Shown piece by piece: positions 49,325 through 58,742 of a stretch of 64,000 nucleotides of DNA. Every line of letters starts with the position of its first letter. Position 1 is the stretch's first letter. The notes under the pieces were generated by a model that saw only the letters and a list, made by a program, of their open reading frames with translations, was not told where the DNA came from and ran no database searches. Source of the stretch: Biostraticola tofi (lineage in GTDB: Bacteria > Pseudomonadota > Gammaproteobacteria > Enterobacterales > Enterobacteriaceae); NCBI RefSeq assembly GCF_004343195.1, contig NZ_SMCR01000003.1:481475-545474 (forward strand), in the 5' to 3' direction. The position numbers were made by a program, and so were the translations under genes.

Positions 49325-51316
49325 ATGTCTGAATCAATTAACACCGCGCCCGCGGCCGCAGATTACCAACAGGTCACCATTCCCCTGCAGGACGGCACGG
49401 TGCTGACCGCCCGGCTGTGGCTGCCGACTGGCGAACGCACGGTGCCGCTGGTGATGGAGTGGATTCCCTATCGTCAGTCCGACAATACCGCGGTGGGCGA
49501 TTCGATGGTGCATGGCTATTTTGCTCAGAACGGCATCGCCGGGCTCCGGGTCGACCTGCGCGGCAGCGGGAATTCTACCGGTCTGCTGCATGACGAATAT
49601 CTGCCCCGGGAGCAGGACGATGCCCTGGAAGTTATCGAATGGGTGACCGACCAGCCGTGGAGCAATGGCAGCGTGGGCATGATCGGTATCTCTTGGGGCG
49701 GCTTCGCGGCTTTACAGGTAGCGGCACGCCGTCCGCCCGCGCTAAAGGCGATTATCACCTGCTGCTCTACTGATGATCGATACCGCGACGACGTCCACTA
49801 TATGGGCGGCGCGCTGCTCACCGACGGCCTGCAGTGGGGCAGCGGGTTGTTTACCCAGTTGGGACGGCCGCTGGATCCGCACTATGCCGGCGACGCCTGG
49901 CGCGAACACTGGCTGGCGCGGCTGGCAGGGATGGCGCCGCCGTTGAACACTTGGCTGGCGCACCCGCAACCGGATGCTTACTGGCGTCATGGCTCCATCA
50001 ATCAGGACTACAGCGCGATACAGTGCCCGGTCTATGCGGTCGGCGGTTGGACCGATGGCTATTCCGACGCTATTTTGCGCATGATGGAGCATTTATCGGT
50101 ACCGCGTCAGGCGCTTATCGGGCCATGGACCCATATTTACCCGCACTGGGGCATCCCCGGCCCGGCAATGGATTTTCTGGCGCAGTGTGTGCGCTGGTGG
50201 CGGCATTGGCTGCTGGATGAGGATAGCGGCGTCATGGAAGACCCCATGCTGCAGCTCTGGCAGGGGGAAAATCTGCGGCCCGACGCGGCGGATCTGGCCA
50301 TTGACGGCCACTGGATTTGCGCGCCGCGCTGGCCACTGGCGCAAGCGGAACAGCGCTACTGGCTTGAGCCTGGGCGGCTGACGGATCAACCGCTGGCGTC
50401 CCAGCCGGCATTGGTGGTGGATAGCCCAGTGCATTGCGGGCTGCTGGCGGGAGAATGGTGTCCGCGCGATGGCGGAGGCGGCGCGCCGGAATTCCAGCAC
50501 GATCAACGCCCGGACGACGGGCTTTCCTGCTGTTTCGATACCCCGCTACTGACAGAAGAACTGGTCGTGCTCGGCAAAGCAACGCTGCGGCTGCAGGTCG
50601 CCTTCGACTCGCCGTCCGCGATGTTGGTGCTGCGCCTGAATGAAGTGGCGGCCGACGGGCGTTCCGGACGGGTTACCTTCGGCGTCCATCGACTGACACG
50701 CCCACAGGGTGTCGCCGCGGGCGAACCCTTTCCGGTGGAATTGCCGTTAAAAGGGGTCAGCTATCGCTTCGCGCCGGGCAAGCGCCTGCGGCTGGCGCTT
50801 TCTACTACTTATTGGCCGATGGTGTGGGCGGAGCCGGAGCAGGGGGCGGTGCGCCTCTTCCCGTCCAGCGCCTGCCTGCATCTGCCGCTGCGCCCCGCCG
50901 AGGCGACCGATAAGCGTAACCCATTCGCGCCGGCGAGCGAAGCGCCGCCCATTGCCCATGAGGTATTGGCACACGAGGTCAGCACGCGGCAAATTCACTG
51001 GGATGCCGGCAGCGACCGCTGGCAGTTGACCATGGATGCCCAGCGTCAGAAAACCCGGATTGAGGAGCTGAGCTTTGATGGCGAAAGCCACGATGTCTAT
51101 GAAATTGGCCGCACGCGCGACAGCGCCAGCATGACATCGCAACGTATTCAGCGCTATGTCCGTCCCGGCTGGCATATCGAGCTGCGCACGGATATGCGCC
51201 TGTGCTGGGTGGAGGGGAAGCTGCAACTGACGTCGCGTTATGAGGCCTATGAAAACCAACAGAAGGTGTTTGAACGCCAATGGCACCAACAATTCGAGAC
51301 CGGAAAAAGTGCTTGA
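49325..51316 (+). CDS. CocE/NonD family serine hydrolase (X-Pro dipeptidyl-peptidase S15-like)
   Basis: A 663-residue hydrolase. The S15 alpha/beta-hydrolase domain shows DLRGSGNSTG, the nucleophile Ser123 in GISWGG, then GGWTDGY (acid Asp) and GPWTHIYPH (His), so the triad is complete. The C-terminal PepX_C jelly-roll begins near residue 390 (HDQRPDDGLSCCFDTP). There is no signal peptide. The family covers cocaine esterase, alpha-amino-acid ester hydrolases and X-Pro peptidases. CTGGAGGAA precedes ATG 49325, 16 bases after the MFS gene. A paralogue sits at 53175-55181 on the other strand. Confidence 0.92.
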   Translation: MSESINTAPAAADYQQVTIPLQDGTVLTARLWLPTGERTVPLVMEWIPYRQSDNTAVGDSMVHGYFAQNGIAGLRVDLRGSGNSTGLLHDEYLPREQDDALEVIEWVTDQPWSNGSVGMIGISWGGFAALQVAARRPPALKAIITCCSTDDRYRDDVHYMGGALLTDGLQWGSGLFTQLGRPLDPHYAGDAWREHWLARLAGMAPPLNTWLAHPQPDAYWRHGSINQDYSAIQCPVYAVGGWTDGYSDAILRMMEHLSVPRQALIGPWTHIYPHWGIPGPAMDFLAQCVRWWRHWLLDEDSGVMEDPMLQLWQGENLRPDAADLAIDGHWICAPRWPLAQAEQRYWLEPGRLTDQPLASQPALVVDSPVHCGLLAGEWCPRDGGGGAPEFQHDQRPDDGLSCCFDTPLLTEELVVLGKATLRLQVAFDSPSAMLVLRLNEVAADGRSGRVTFGVHRLTRPQGVAAGEPFPVELPLKGVSYRFAPGKRLRLALSTTYWPMVWAEPEQGAVRLFPSSACLHLPLRPAEATDKRNPFAPASEAPPIAHEVLAHEVSTRQIHWDAGSDRWQLTMDAQRQKTRIEELSFDGESHDVYEIGRTRDSASMTSQRIQRYVRPGWHIELRTDMRLCWVEGKLQLTSRYEAYENQQKVFERQWHQQFETGKSA

Positions 51317-51415
51317 GCGTCAAGGCAGTCGCGTCGTAGACAAAAATTGTATGACGCATCGGCCCGAAACTCGGACATAGTAAGATTTTGCCCGGCGGCC
51401 AAGGAGAGTGGTTAA

Positions 51416-52396
51416 GTGACAGTCGGTATGCTCAACGCGAGACCTTGCGTATTCACCTTTCTGCTGGGGGATGATTTTTCCATGATGAGCCTGGCGGCGG
51501 CCATAGAGCCGCTGCGTTCCTGCAACCGCCTGCAGGAAAAACAGGCATTCCGCTGGCATCTGGCCAGCCTGAATGGAGAAACCGTAACGGCCGCCAACGG
51601 GATAGCCTTCGCTACTCTCCCGGTAAGCGAGGTATTGGCGCACACCGATTATCTGTTTATTTGCGGCGGTGAGCGGGTGGTGGCTCCGCGCGTTGAACGG
51701 GGTTATTTGGCGATACTGCGTCAGGCGGCGCGCCAGGGGTTGGCTATCGGGGCGTTGTCCACCGGGACGTTTTTGCTGGCGAAATGCGGCCTGCTAAAGG
51801 GCTACCGCTGCACCATCCATTGGGAAAGCCTGTCGGCATTTAGCGAGAGCTGGCCCGATATTCATTGCACCCGCACCCTGTTTGAAATCGATCGCAACCG
51901 GCTAACCTGCGCCGGCGGCACGGCGGCGATGGATATGATGCTGCACTTGATAGGCGATCGTATCGGCCAGCCGGAGGCCCAGGCGGTGGCCAGCCAGTTT
52001 CATCATGACAGAATACGCAATATGGCCGAACAGCAGCGCGGCGGCGCGACGCTACAGACGGTGGCGCCGCCCACGGTACAAAGCGCCATCGCGGTGATGA
52101 GGGCGCATCTGGAAAACCCGCTGATGATGGATGACCTGGCTCACCGCGTCGGCGTTGGCAAGCGCCAGCTGGAGCGCCTGTTCGCCCAGTATGTGGAGAA
52201 AACACCCCAGCGTTTTTATCTGGAATTACGCCTGCAGCAGGCGCGGGAAATGCTGATCTATTCCGACCAGTCGGTCATTGATATTGCCCTGTCGGTGGGA
52301 TTCAATTCCACCTCACACTTCGCCGCCTGGTTCCGCCGGGTGTTCGGCATTCTGCCGTCCAGAGTCCGGCGTGGGCGGCGCGGTAAATATCAGTGA
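51416..52396 (+). CDS. GlxA-family AraC-type transcriptional regulator
   Basis: A 326-residue protein starting with GTG 51416, 9 bases after AAGGAG. The N-terminal DJ-1/PfpI-like domain (~8-190) shows FTFLLGDDFSMMSLAAAIEP and YLFICGGERVV, and it lacks a clear nucleophile elbow cysteine (GALSTGTFLLAKCGLL). The C-terminal AraC domain (~220-320) shows VGVGKRQLERLFAQYVEKTP and DIALSVGFNSTSHFAAWFRR. Such regulators sense amino-acid-derived or quaternary amine compounds. It lies in the middle of the hydrolase cluster and very probably controls it. Confidence 0.9.
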   Translation: MTVGMLNARPCVFTFLLGDDFSMMSLAAAIEPLRSCNRLQEKQAFRWHLASLNGETVTAANGIAFATLPVSEVLAHTDYLFICGGERVVAPRVERGYLAILRQAARQGLAIGALSTGTFLLAKCGLLKGYRCTIHWESLSAFSESWPDIHCTRTLFEIDRNRLTCAGGTAAMDMMLHLIGDRIGQPEAQAVASQFHHDRIRNMAEQQRGGATLQTVAPPTVQSAIAVMRAHLENPLMMDDLAHRVGVGKRQLERLFAQYVEKTPQRFYLELRLQQAREMLIYSDQSVIDIALSVGFNSTSHFAAWFRRVFGILPSRVRRGRRGKYQ

Positions 52397-53175
52397 TCCG
52401 CCAGGTGATACGCATTTGAACGCCGATCCTGTAGACCCGGATGCTGCTGTCGCCAACGCTTAAGGGCAGAGATATCCAGATCGGTGATTAGCGTCCCGGC
52501 GCCGGCGCCGGCCAGCGCAGCCAGCGGCTGTCCATCCGGGCCGGCCAGGCGGCTCATGCCGATGCAGGGCGATGGGCCGTGAGAGTCTCCGCGATTGGCG
52601 AACACGACAAAATAACCGTTCTCGTAAGCGCGGGTAGGGACCACCTGCTGCGGGATTAGCTCATACCCTTGCGTGGTGGCGCTGATACACAACAGGCACG
52701 CCGCGCCCTGCTGCGCATACTGTCGGCTCAGTTCCGGAAAATCCAGGTCGTAACAAATCGCCATGCCGAAGCGGATTTCGTTCAGCACGAAGGACTGCAG
52801 ATCCTCACCGGGGGTAAACAGTGCGCTTTCGTAACCCGACCATAAATGGATTTTTCGGTAGTTCGTCAGGCATTCCCCCTGCGGGCCAATGGCGCACAGG
52901 GCATTATACAGCCGTTCTCCCGCCTGTTCCGCATAGCCAAACACCAGGGTCTGCCGACGCCGGCGCGCCAGGTCGGCTATTTGGCGCAGGGTATCGCCAT
53001 CGCGCGCCAGCGCCTGCCGGCGGATCCGCTGCGGACAGTCATAGCCGCACAGCGCCAACTCCGGCCATATCACCATCTGCGCGTCGGGCAATCGGTCGAT
53101 GGCCGCCGTCATCCAGGGGATGATTGCCGCTTCCCCGTTGGGAGCGTCGTCTACCTGTACCAGGCCGATACGCAT
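52390..53175 (-). CDS. Carbon-nitrogen hydrolase (nitrilase superfamily amidase)
   Basis: A 261-residue single-domain hydrolase with the full triad: Glu39 in IWPELAL, Lys108 in YRKIHLW and Cys141 in MAICYDLDFPE. It probably hydrolyses an amide to acid plus ammonia in the cytoplasm. It converges with the GlxA-type gene, overlapping it by 7 bases, and its start lies against the stop of the second CocE-like gene (TAATG), so those two form a minus-strand operon. Confidence 0.9.
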   Translation of the reverse strand: MRIGLVQVDDAPNGEAAIIPWMTAAIDRLPDAQMVIWPELALCGYDCPQRIRRQALARDGDTLRQIADLARRRRQTLVFGYAEQAGERLYNALCAIGPQGECLTNYRKIHLWSGYESALFTPGEDLQSFVLNEIRFGMAICYDLDFPELSRQYAQQGAACLLCISATTQGYELIPQQVVPTRAYENGYFVVFANRGDSHGPSPCIGMSRLAGPDGQPLAALAGAGAGTLITDLDISALKRWRQQHPGLQDRRSNAYHLADH

Positions 53176-55181
53176 TATTGCTCCTCTCCCTCATACGGGA
53201 ACAAAAGGACATTGTCCGGGAAAAAAGCGAAACGGTGGCGCCACTGCCGACTAAAACAGAGCTCATCGCCGTGGTGGGCTTGGAGTGTCGACTCCAGTTG
53301 CCAGCCCTGCTCATCGCAGGTCAAAATGCTGCGGGTATCAAGGGTGGCCCGCCAACCGCCGCGGGTAAAGCTGGCGTGGCGCACCGCTTCGCTCCGGGCG
53401 TCGGATGGATCCCGTGCGTTGATCCGATAATGTTCATGCCCCAGCGCTTCCAGGCGCAGGCCAGTTTCGGCGATGCGCAGTGCGCCGAGGTTGCGCACTA
53501 CCTCAAGCGTGGTATCGCCATCGCCCATCTCCCGCGATAAACGCAGACGGCCGCGTTCGGGCGGCACCAACACCTGTGCGGCCAGCGGCGGCGGCGCCCA
53601 TGCCTCGCCCAGCCTGGGGGCTTCACAGGCGTTATGCCGCACCGGCAGTTGCATATGGCCGGCGCTTAATGTCAGCGTGGTGAGCCAGGGCAGCGGCGCG
53701 GCCAGCGGCCAATAAGCCGACGAGACCGCCAGCCGCAGGCGATAGCCGACCGGCACTTCAAAAGCCGCCGCCTTTAGCGCCAGGGAAACCGTGTATTCCT
53801 CGCCGGGACAGAGCGCCTGGTGCTGGTCGACGCCGTCGCGTTGACACAGGTTAAGCAGGCCATAACTGATGCGGATACTGACGCCGTCTGGCGCCACGGC
53901 GTTGAGACGCACCGCCGCCAGCGCCTGGGGCCGGTCTGCGCTTAGCGATAGCGCCACCTGTACCTGTCCGACCAACTGCAGCGTTGCCTTCAGCGGCGGG
54001 CTGTCGAAGCAGCAAGAACCGGCATCGTCCTCCCGTTGATCGCCGGGCATATCCGGCCCTGAACCATAAGGGCACCATTCGCCGGAGGCTAGCCCGGTGG
54101 TGGCCGGCGAACAGACGCTGCGGCAGAAGACTTCCGCGGGCTCAGTCTGCAATCCCTGCGGCGACAGATACCAGGTGTGCGGCGCAATGGCCGGGCTCGG
54201 CCAGGTGGCCTCTGCCGTCCAGTGCCCCAGCCGATTATCATAACGGGTGCGCGGCGCTTGGGCTTCCTGCATCCAGTAGGTCAGCATCGGCTCGTCCATT
54301 ATTCCGCTATCCTCGCCCTTTAGCCAGTGATCAAACCAGCGCTTAAGGTAGTGGATAAAGTCCATGCGCGGTCCCGGCGAGGCGACATGGGGAAACGCGT
54401 GCCCCCACGGACCGATAAGCCCTTTGCGCGGCGCCGACAGCCCGGCCAGCAAGCGTGGGACGGTGTTGGTATAGCCGTCCGCCCAGCCACCGACCGCCAG
54501 CACTGCAGCTTCTATTGCGCCATAATTTTCGCACACCGAACCGCTTCGCCAGTAGGCGTCGCGCGTCGGATGGCTCATCCAGCGCGCCGCCGGTGGGGTA
54601 TCCATCGCCGCCAGCCGCTCTAGCCACTGGTCCTTCCAGCGTTCGCCGACAATCGCCGGATCGGGCGGGGTTGGCGTCCAGGTGAATAACGTGGCGCCGT
54701 ATTGCAGGTTGTCGCTGAGCAGCGCGCCACCCATATAGTGCATATCGTCAGCGAAACGGTCGTCGGTGGAGCAGGCGGTGACAATGGCCTTTAGCGCCGG
54801 GGGGCGCAGCGCGGCGATTTGCAGTGCGTTGAACCCGCTCCAAGAGATGCCTATCATGCCGACATTGCCGCTACACCAGGGCTGGGAGGCTATCCAGCCG
54901 ATGACTTCACAGGCGTCCCGCCACTCCTGTGGCGTATATTCGTCGTTCATCACCCCATCAGAGTCGCCCGCGCCACGCATGTCGACACGAATGGCGGCAT
55001 AACCACAATCAGCCAGCGCCGGATGAAGAATAGCGTCATCGCCTCGATGGCGGTCACGCCGCCGATAGGGCAGATATTCCAGCACCGCAGGCACCGGCGC
55101 CGCGCTTGCCGGCAACCACAGCCGCGCCGCGAGACGGCAGCCATCGCTGAGGGTTATCCATTCGGTTTCAACGATACGCAT
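53175..55181 (-). CDS. CocE/NonD family serine hydrolase, second copy
   Basis: A 668-residue paralogue of the protein at 49325-51316. The nucleophile is Ser113 in GISWSG, with GGWADGY (Asp) and GPWGHAFPH (His). The shared block CSTDDRFADDMHYMGGALLS shows close kinship. The PepX_C domain follows (DQREDDAGSCCFDSPPL). ATG 55181 is preceded by AGGAAAA at 7 bases; the frame opens 24 bases earlier. It is co-transcribed with the amidase gene downstream, and a two-step ester/peptide then amide breakdown is plausible. Confidence 0.92.
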   Translation of the reverse strand: MRIVETEWITLSDGCRLAARLWLPASAAPVPAVLEYLPYRRRDRHRGDDAILHPALADCGYAAIRVDMRGAGDSDGVMNDEYTPQEWRDACEVIGWIASQPWCSGNVGMIGISWSGFNALQIAALRPPALKAIVTACSTDDRFADDMHYMGGALLSDNLQYGATLFTWTPTPPDPAIVGERWKDQWLERLAAMDTPPAARWMSHPTRDAYWRSGSVCENYGAIEAAVLAVGGWADGYTNTVPRLLAGLSAPRKGLIGPWGHAFPHVASPGPRMDFIHYLKRWFDHWLKGEDSGIMDEPMLTYWMQEAQAPRTRYDNRLGHWTAEATWPSPAIAPHTWYLSPQGLQTEPAEVFCRSVCSPATTGLASGEWCPYGSGPDMPGDQREDDAGSCCFDSPPLKATLQLVGQVQVALSLSADRPQALAAVRLNAVAPDGVSIRISYGLLNLCQRDGVDQHQALCPGEEYTVSLALKAAAFEVPVGYRLRLAVSSAYWPLAAPLPWLTTLTLSAGHMQLPVRHNACEAPRLGEAWAPPPLAAQVLVPPERGRLRLSREMGDGDTTLEVVRNLGALRIAETGLRLEALGHEHYRINARDPSDARSEAVRHASFTRGGWRATLDTRSILTCDEQGWQLESTLQAHHGDELCFSRQWRHRFAFFPDNVLLFPYEGEEQ

Positions 55182-55326
55182 CGATTTTCCTAACAGGCGA
55201 GCCACGAATAAGGGCTATTCTGGCATAGCCCACGACAGAAAAGGCCAGGTTTACGACCTGTTTTAAGGCGGATGCGACAGAGGGAGATGTCAGGAGACAT
55301 GCTGGGTCAAGAGGAGACCTGTCAGC

Positions 55327-55602
55327 AGGCCGAAGGAGGATGTTGATCTCTTCCCTGAAAATCACCTCCTGCTCTTTAGGTTCTGTCATAAAGAGGGTGC
55401 TCTGAGAGGAAAAACATACTGGGCAACGCCGGGCGGAGGGCGTGAAAAAAATGAATCTTTCGAGCATGCCGCTATACGCGAATTATGTAAGGAAGTCATT
55501 CGCGATTATCATTGGTGGACAATAGAAGAAACCATACACACCAATGAGACAATTTTTCCACGCGATTTAATCATTAACATACTTGAAAGCAAGTCAGCCT
55601 GA
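55327..55602 (+). pseudogene. NUDIX hydrolase remnant with internal deletion
   Basis: One plus-strand frame reads DLFPENHLLLFRFCHKEG, then TYWATPGGGREKNESFEHAA and IRELCKEV, which is the first part of a NUDIX box (G-x5-E-x7-R-E). The essential E-E-x-G end of the box is missing. The next residues (IRDYHWWTIEET, FPRDLIINIL) resemble the C-terminal end of such proteins, before TGA at 55600-55602. About 70 central residues therefore seem lost in frame, and there is no credible start. It lies in the 600-base gap beyond the second CocE gene. Confidence 0.65.
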
Positions 55603-55784
55603 TCTTCGATGTTAACTGCATCATGATATCCTGAACGTTCGCTTCTGGCACTCAGGAGCCGCTCAGGCCCAGCATGGCAAGGAAACAATAATATCAATCA
55701 GGGCGCTAAGCCAGTTCTGGCAAGGCTCATGGTTCCACGGCGTAATAATTCGCTATGATGATAAAAATGAACAGGATATCGAAG

Positions 55785-56114
55785 ATGAAAACAGTCGAAT
55801 TTTTACTGTACACCCTAAAACCCGGCACCGGGAAAGACTTCCACAGGATAATGATGGAGGAGAGTGCTCCACTTCACCGTCTAGCGGGTATGGATATCAT
55901 TTCTTTTGGTATATCAGCCCATGACGACGATGCTTACTATTTGATCAGAGCTTATGATAGCCTCTCCCAGCTGAAATCCTCTCAGGAATCTTTTTATAAC
56001 AGCGAAGAGTGGCGTCTTGGCCCCCGGCAGGCCATTATCGATAGAATCAGTGTCAGCGTTAAATCCGTGCTCATGCTTAGCAACAATGCAATTGAGAATT
56101 TACGATCCAGCTGA
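55785..56114 (+). CDS. NIPSNAP-like small dimeric alpha/beta-barrel protein
   Basis: About 109 residues from ATG 55785 (upstream ATGs at 55755 and 55770 are possible). MKTVEFLLYTLKPGTGKDFH opens a ferredoxin-like barrel strand-helix unit. YYLIRAYDSLSQLKSSQESF and SEEWRLGPRQAI fit the NIPSNAP/Dabb pattern. Function is unknown; related domains act in small-molecule monooxygenation or stress. It is the last intact gene before a run of IS and phage fragments. Confidence 0.7.
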   Translation: MKTVEFLLYTLKPGTGKDFHRIMMEESAPLHRLAGMDIISFGISAHDDDAYYLIRAYDSLSQLKSSQESFYNSEEWRLGPRQAIIDRISVSVKSVLMLSNNAIENLRSS

Positions 56115-56236
56115 TTGTTCAGCATGGGCTTTCTGCCCATCACAGCAAAATCTTTAAGTTGAACTGTTGATGTATGCCTGAGCCGTTCATCTGGTGATAT
56201 GAGGTGTCTTAACGGCAGCTTAGAGCGAAAAGCAGA

Positions 56237-56790
56237 ATGACGTGGTTAGCGCAGCGGGTCCGTGGCCGGTATTTTTATCTCTATCTGATAGAAGACATTT
56301 TTAGTCGAAAAATTGTCGGTTACGAAGTTCATGAAGAGGAAAATGGCGAGCATGCCGCCGCTCTGCTGCATCGTACCGTATTACGTGAACGGTGCTACCG
56401 GCAACCGTTGGTGCTGCACGCCGACAACGGTGCACCCATGAAGTCTCGGACGTTAAAGGCAATACGGGAAGAACTGAATATCACGGGTTCGCACAGTCGG
56501 CCTCGGGTCAGTAATGATAATCCGTATGTGGAGTCACTGTTCAGGACGTTGAAATACGTCCCGCTATGGCCGTCAGCCGGCTTCGTCGATCTGGAAGAAG
56601 CCCGACAGTGGGTCGAGCGCTTTAGTCGATGGTATAACGAAGAGCATAGGCATAGCGCCATCGGTTATGTGACGCCGGAACAACGCCATCAGGGACAAGA
56701 TAGTAGCCTGCTGGCAAACAGGAAAGCAGTATATGAGGCGGCCAGGAAAATCCGCCCGAAACGTTGGTCAAAACCATTGGGGCGGTATAT
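56237..56790 (+). pseudogene. IS3-family transposase OrfB, truncated at both the 5' side and element ends
   Basis: About 185 residues of an integrase-core (rve) domain: VRGRYFYLYLIEDIFSRKIV, LHADNGAPMKSRTLKAIREE (second Asp), SNDNPYVESLFRTLKY (Glu). The first catalytic Asp, normally just before TWL, and the OrfA part are missing. Sense continues to about 56790 (KIRPKRWSKP) and then runs into an integrase fragment on the opposite strand. It is a dead copy. Confidence 0.8.
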
Positions 56791-57178
56791 AAGATTTACG
56801 GCACATATCCAGATAATATGACCACCATTGCATCATCGCCCAGCGGGCTTCCAGATGTTCTGCTTTGTGGATATAAGCCATGTGCTCGGTATTGCGCTCC
56901 AGATGACTCATCTGGCGTTCTACTGCGTCCTTTGCCCATAAACCCGATTCCATCAGCGCACTGCATGCTATCGCCCGGAAGCCGTGGCCACACATATCCT
57001 TTTTCGTGTCGTAGCCCATCAGCCGCAGTGCCTCGTTGACCGTGTTTTCACACATCGGTTTATACGGGTCATGGTCGCCGGAGAAGACCAGTTCATTATT
57101 ACCGGTGATATCCTTAATCTGTTTCAGAATGGCGATGGCCTGTTCTGAAAGGGGGACGATATGCGGCATTCGCATTTT
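56768..57178 (-). pseudogene. C-terminal fragment of a phage/island tyrosine recombinase
   Basis: The minus-strand frame reads KMRMPHIVPLSEQAIAILKQ, ENTVNEALRLMGYDTKKDMC, GHGFRAIACSALMES, ERNTEHMAYIHKAEHLEARW and AMMQWWSYYLD. This is the catalytic half of a P4-type integrase with the H-x-x-R box and the catalytic Tyr. The N-terminal arm-binding half is absent, replaced by an IS30-like fragment. Such integrases sit at island ends, so this marks an old integration event, but no attachment site or tRNA is visible here. Confidence 0.75.
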
Positions 57179-57236
57179 GGCACCGCGCCCGGAATAACGC
57201 ACTCCAGCAATGGGTTCTCGCGTCGCGGGTATGCGA

Positions 57237-57464
57237 TCGGCGCAGATGCTGTACATTCAGGTGGTGTAGCGCTTCACGGCTACGAAAGTACAGCGTTTTA
57301 TAAATTGTCTCAGGTGATATTCGCAGTGTTTTTTGACGCGGCTTGGTTCGCCTTAACCATCCTGATACTTGCACTGAAGACCACTTCATCTCCAGCTTTT
57401 CCAGAACAAGCTCTCGCAACGGCAAATTCTGATCCAGTAAGCACGGTTTTGGTCTTTTCGCCAT
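57237..57464 (-). pseudogene. IS30-family transposase fragment
   Basis: About 75 residues (KRPKPCLLDQNLPLRELVLE, WSSVQVSGWLRRTKP, RISPETIYKTLYFRSREAL) match the region before the DDE core of IS30 transposases, including the WS-Q-SGWL and S-ETIY motifs. Neither the N-terminal helix-turn-helix nor the catalytic core remains. Confidence 0.7.
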
Positions 57465-57680
57465 CCTGTCGTCCGTTAAAAAAATGATGGACATCATCTT
57501 TGACAATTGGACGAGCAATTAACAGACGGCACTGAGACGACGCTTACTAAGAACCCTCAACGAAACGGTAAAGTAGATGCGCCTCTCTCTACCGGGGGAG
57601 TGCGCCATTGACAGTACGTCTGTTTCGCTGCCGCTAACCTTCGATCGCCTGTTTGCGTCCCCAGGTGTGTCTCGGTCGAT

Positions 57681-58257
57681 TTAAATTGAATTAACCAACG
57701 GCCGGAGTCGGGAAACGGTCTCGGGCAGTTGCTGACGTAACAGACAATCCAGATAATCATCCGTGCTGAAAAGGGGATTTTTCAGTGAAGCACGATGTGC
57801 CCTGGCAGCATCAAGGACCGTGCTGATATGTAGATCTGCCAGCTCGGAAATAAATTTGTCTGGGTGAATGGCGTGGAGGTTGTATGCCTTTAAAGCAATC
57901 TTGGGGAAATCTTTTAGGTTAAAGGTCACGATGGCTTCAGCCTGAGCCACTATAGCAGCTGCCACGACATGCCGGTCATCAACATCCGGCAGGCCGACAA
58001 TACCGGAAATAAGAGAACGATGCCCCGTAACCAGCGCGCCTGGCACGTAACTGTCCATTAAGCTCACGAACCCTTTGCAGTTTTTCCCTATCAAGGTCTG
58101 GTCGGTTCAGCAGAAGATTACGGATCCATTCTTCATGTATGTCCTCTGTCCAGCGGGCCCTGAATTGATCCCCAACAGCCAGGTACATTAAAAAACTGCG
58201 CAGTGGGGCGGGATACAGAACGCACGCGTCCAGAATAACCGTATAGTGTGAACTCAT
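57681..58257 (-). pseudogene. PIN-domain toxin gene with a one-base frameshift
   Basis: The start at 58257 gives SHYTVILDACVLYPAPLRSF, with the first PIN Asp, and reads to REKLQRVREL. The family sequence then continues in the next frame as MDSYVPGALVTGHRSLISGI, VGLPDVDDRHVVAAAIVAQA, VTFNLKDFP, down to 57681. One extra A near 58058-58060 (CTTAATGG instead of CTTATGG, read on the minus strand) explains the shift. All acidic residues of the nuclease site are still encoded. It overlaps the antitoxin gene by 4 bases, the usual operon order. Confidence 0.82.
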
Positions 58258-58712
58258 TCGTAACCGAGCCCCAATTCCTGATCGAGCGCAGACAGTTCGT
58301 CAAGTGCTGATATTCGCGCAGCGCGGGTCCGTTCACGGTAAGCCACAATATCCGTGTAGCGTAATTTTCGACGGTTACCGATGCGATGATAGGGAATTTC
58401 GGCGTTATCCAGCATCCTGATGAGGGTAGGCCTCGAGACATTCAACATGTCTGCCGCTTCCTGGGTCGTCAATTCCGATCCAATCGGGATAAGCTTGACG
58501 GAATTGCCGTCGCCCAATTCAGTTAATACGTCAATAAGCAGACGCAAAGCACTGACCGGGATGTCCATGTTATGCACCACACCCTGTCTATCTGTCATTG
58601 TTACTTTTTGTATTTCTGCTCGGGTTTCAAGCACCGCGGACAATTCACGGCTGCTCAACCTGGCCAGTGCGGCTTCCTCAGAGGAGGGCCGCTTTTGCTG
58701 AAGATGATTCAT
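58254..58712 (-). CDS. Helix-turn-helix (excisionase-type) antitoxin of a PIN toxin pair
   Basis: A 152-residue intact protein. The DNA-binding region ELTTQEAADMLNVSRPTLIR, MLDNAEIPYHRIGNRRKLRY lies at ~78-120 and is of the HTH_17/MerR-like type. The C-terminal tail (ARISALDELSALDQELGLGY) probably wraps the toxin. The N-terminal half is unusual for excisionases. Two near-identical palindromes lie directly upstream, as expected for autoregulation. The partner toxin is frameshifted. Confidence 0.82.
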   Translation of the reverse strand: MNHLQQKRPSSEEAALARLSSRELSAVLETRAEIQKVTMTDRQGVVHNMDIPVSALRLLIDVLTELGDGNSVKLIPIGSELTTQEAADMLNVSRPTLIRMLDNAEIPYHRIGNRRKLRYTDIVAYRERTRAARISALDELSALDQELGLGYE

Positions 58713-58742
58713 CGTGATTTTCTCCGTTACGAATTTTTAGAG

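Noticed and set aside
57979..58094. Programmed frameshift in the PIN toxin.
   Set aside because: There is no slippery heptamer or downstream stimulatory structure that I can see; a simple one-base insertion is enough.
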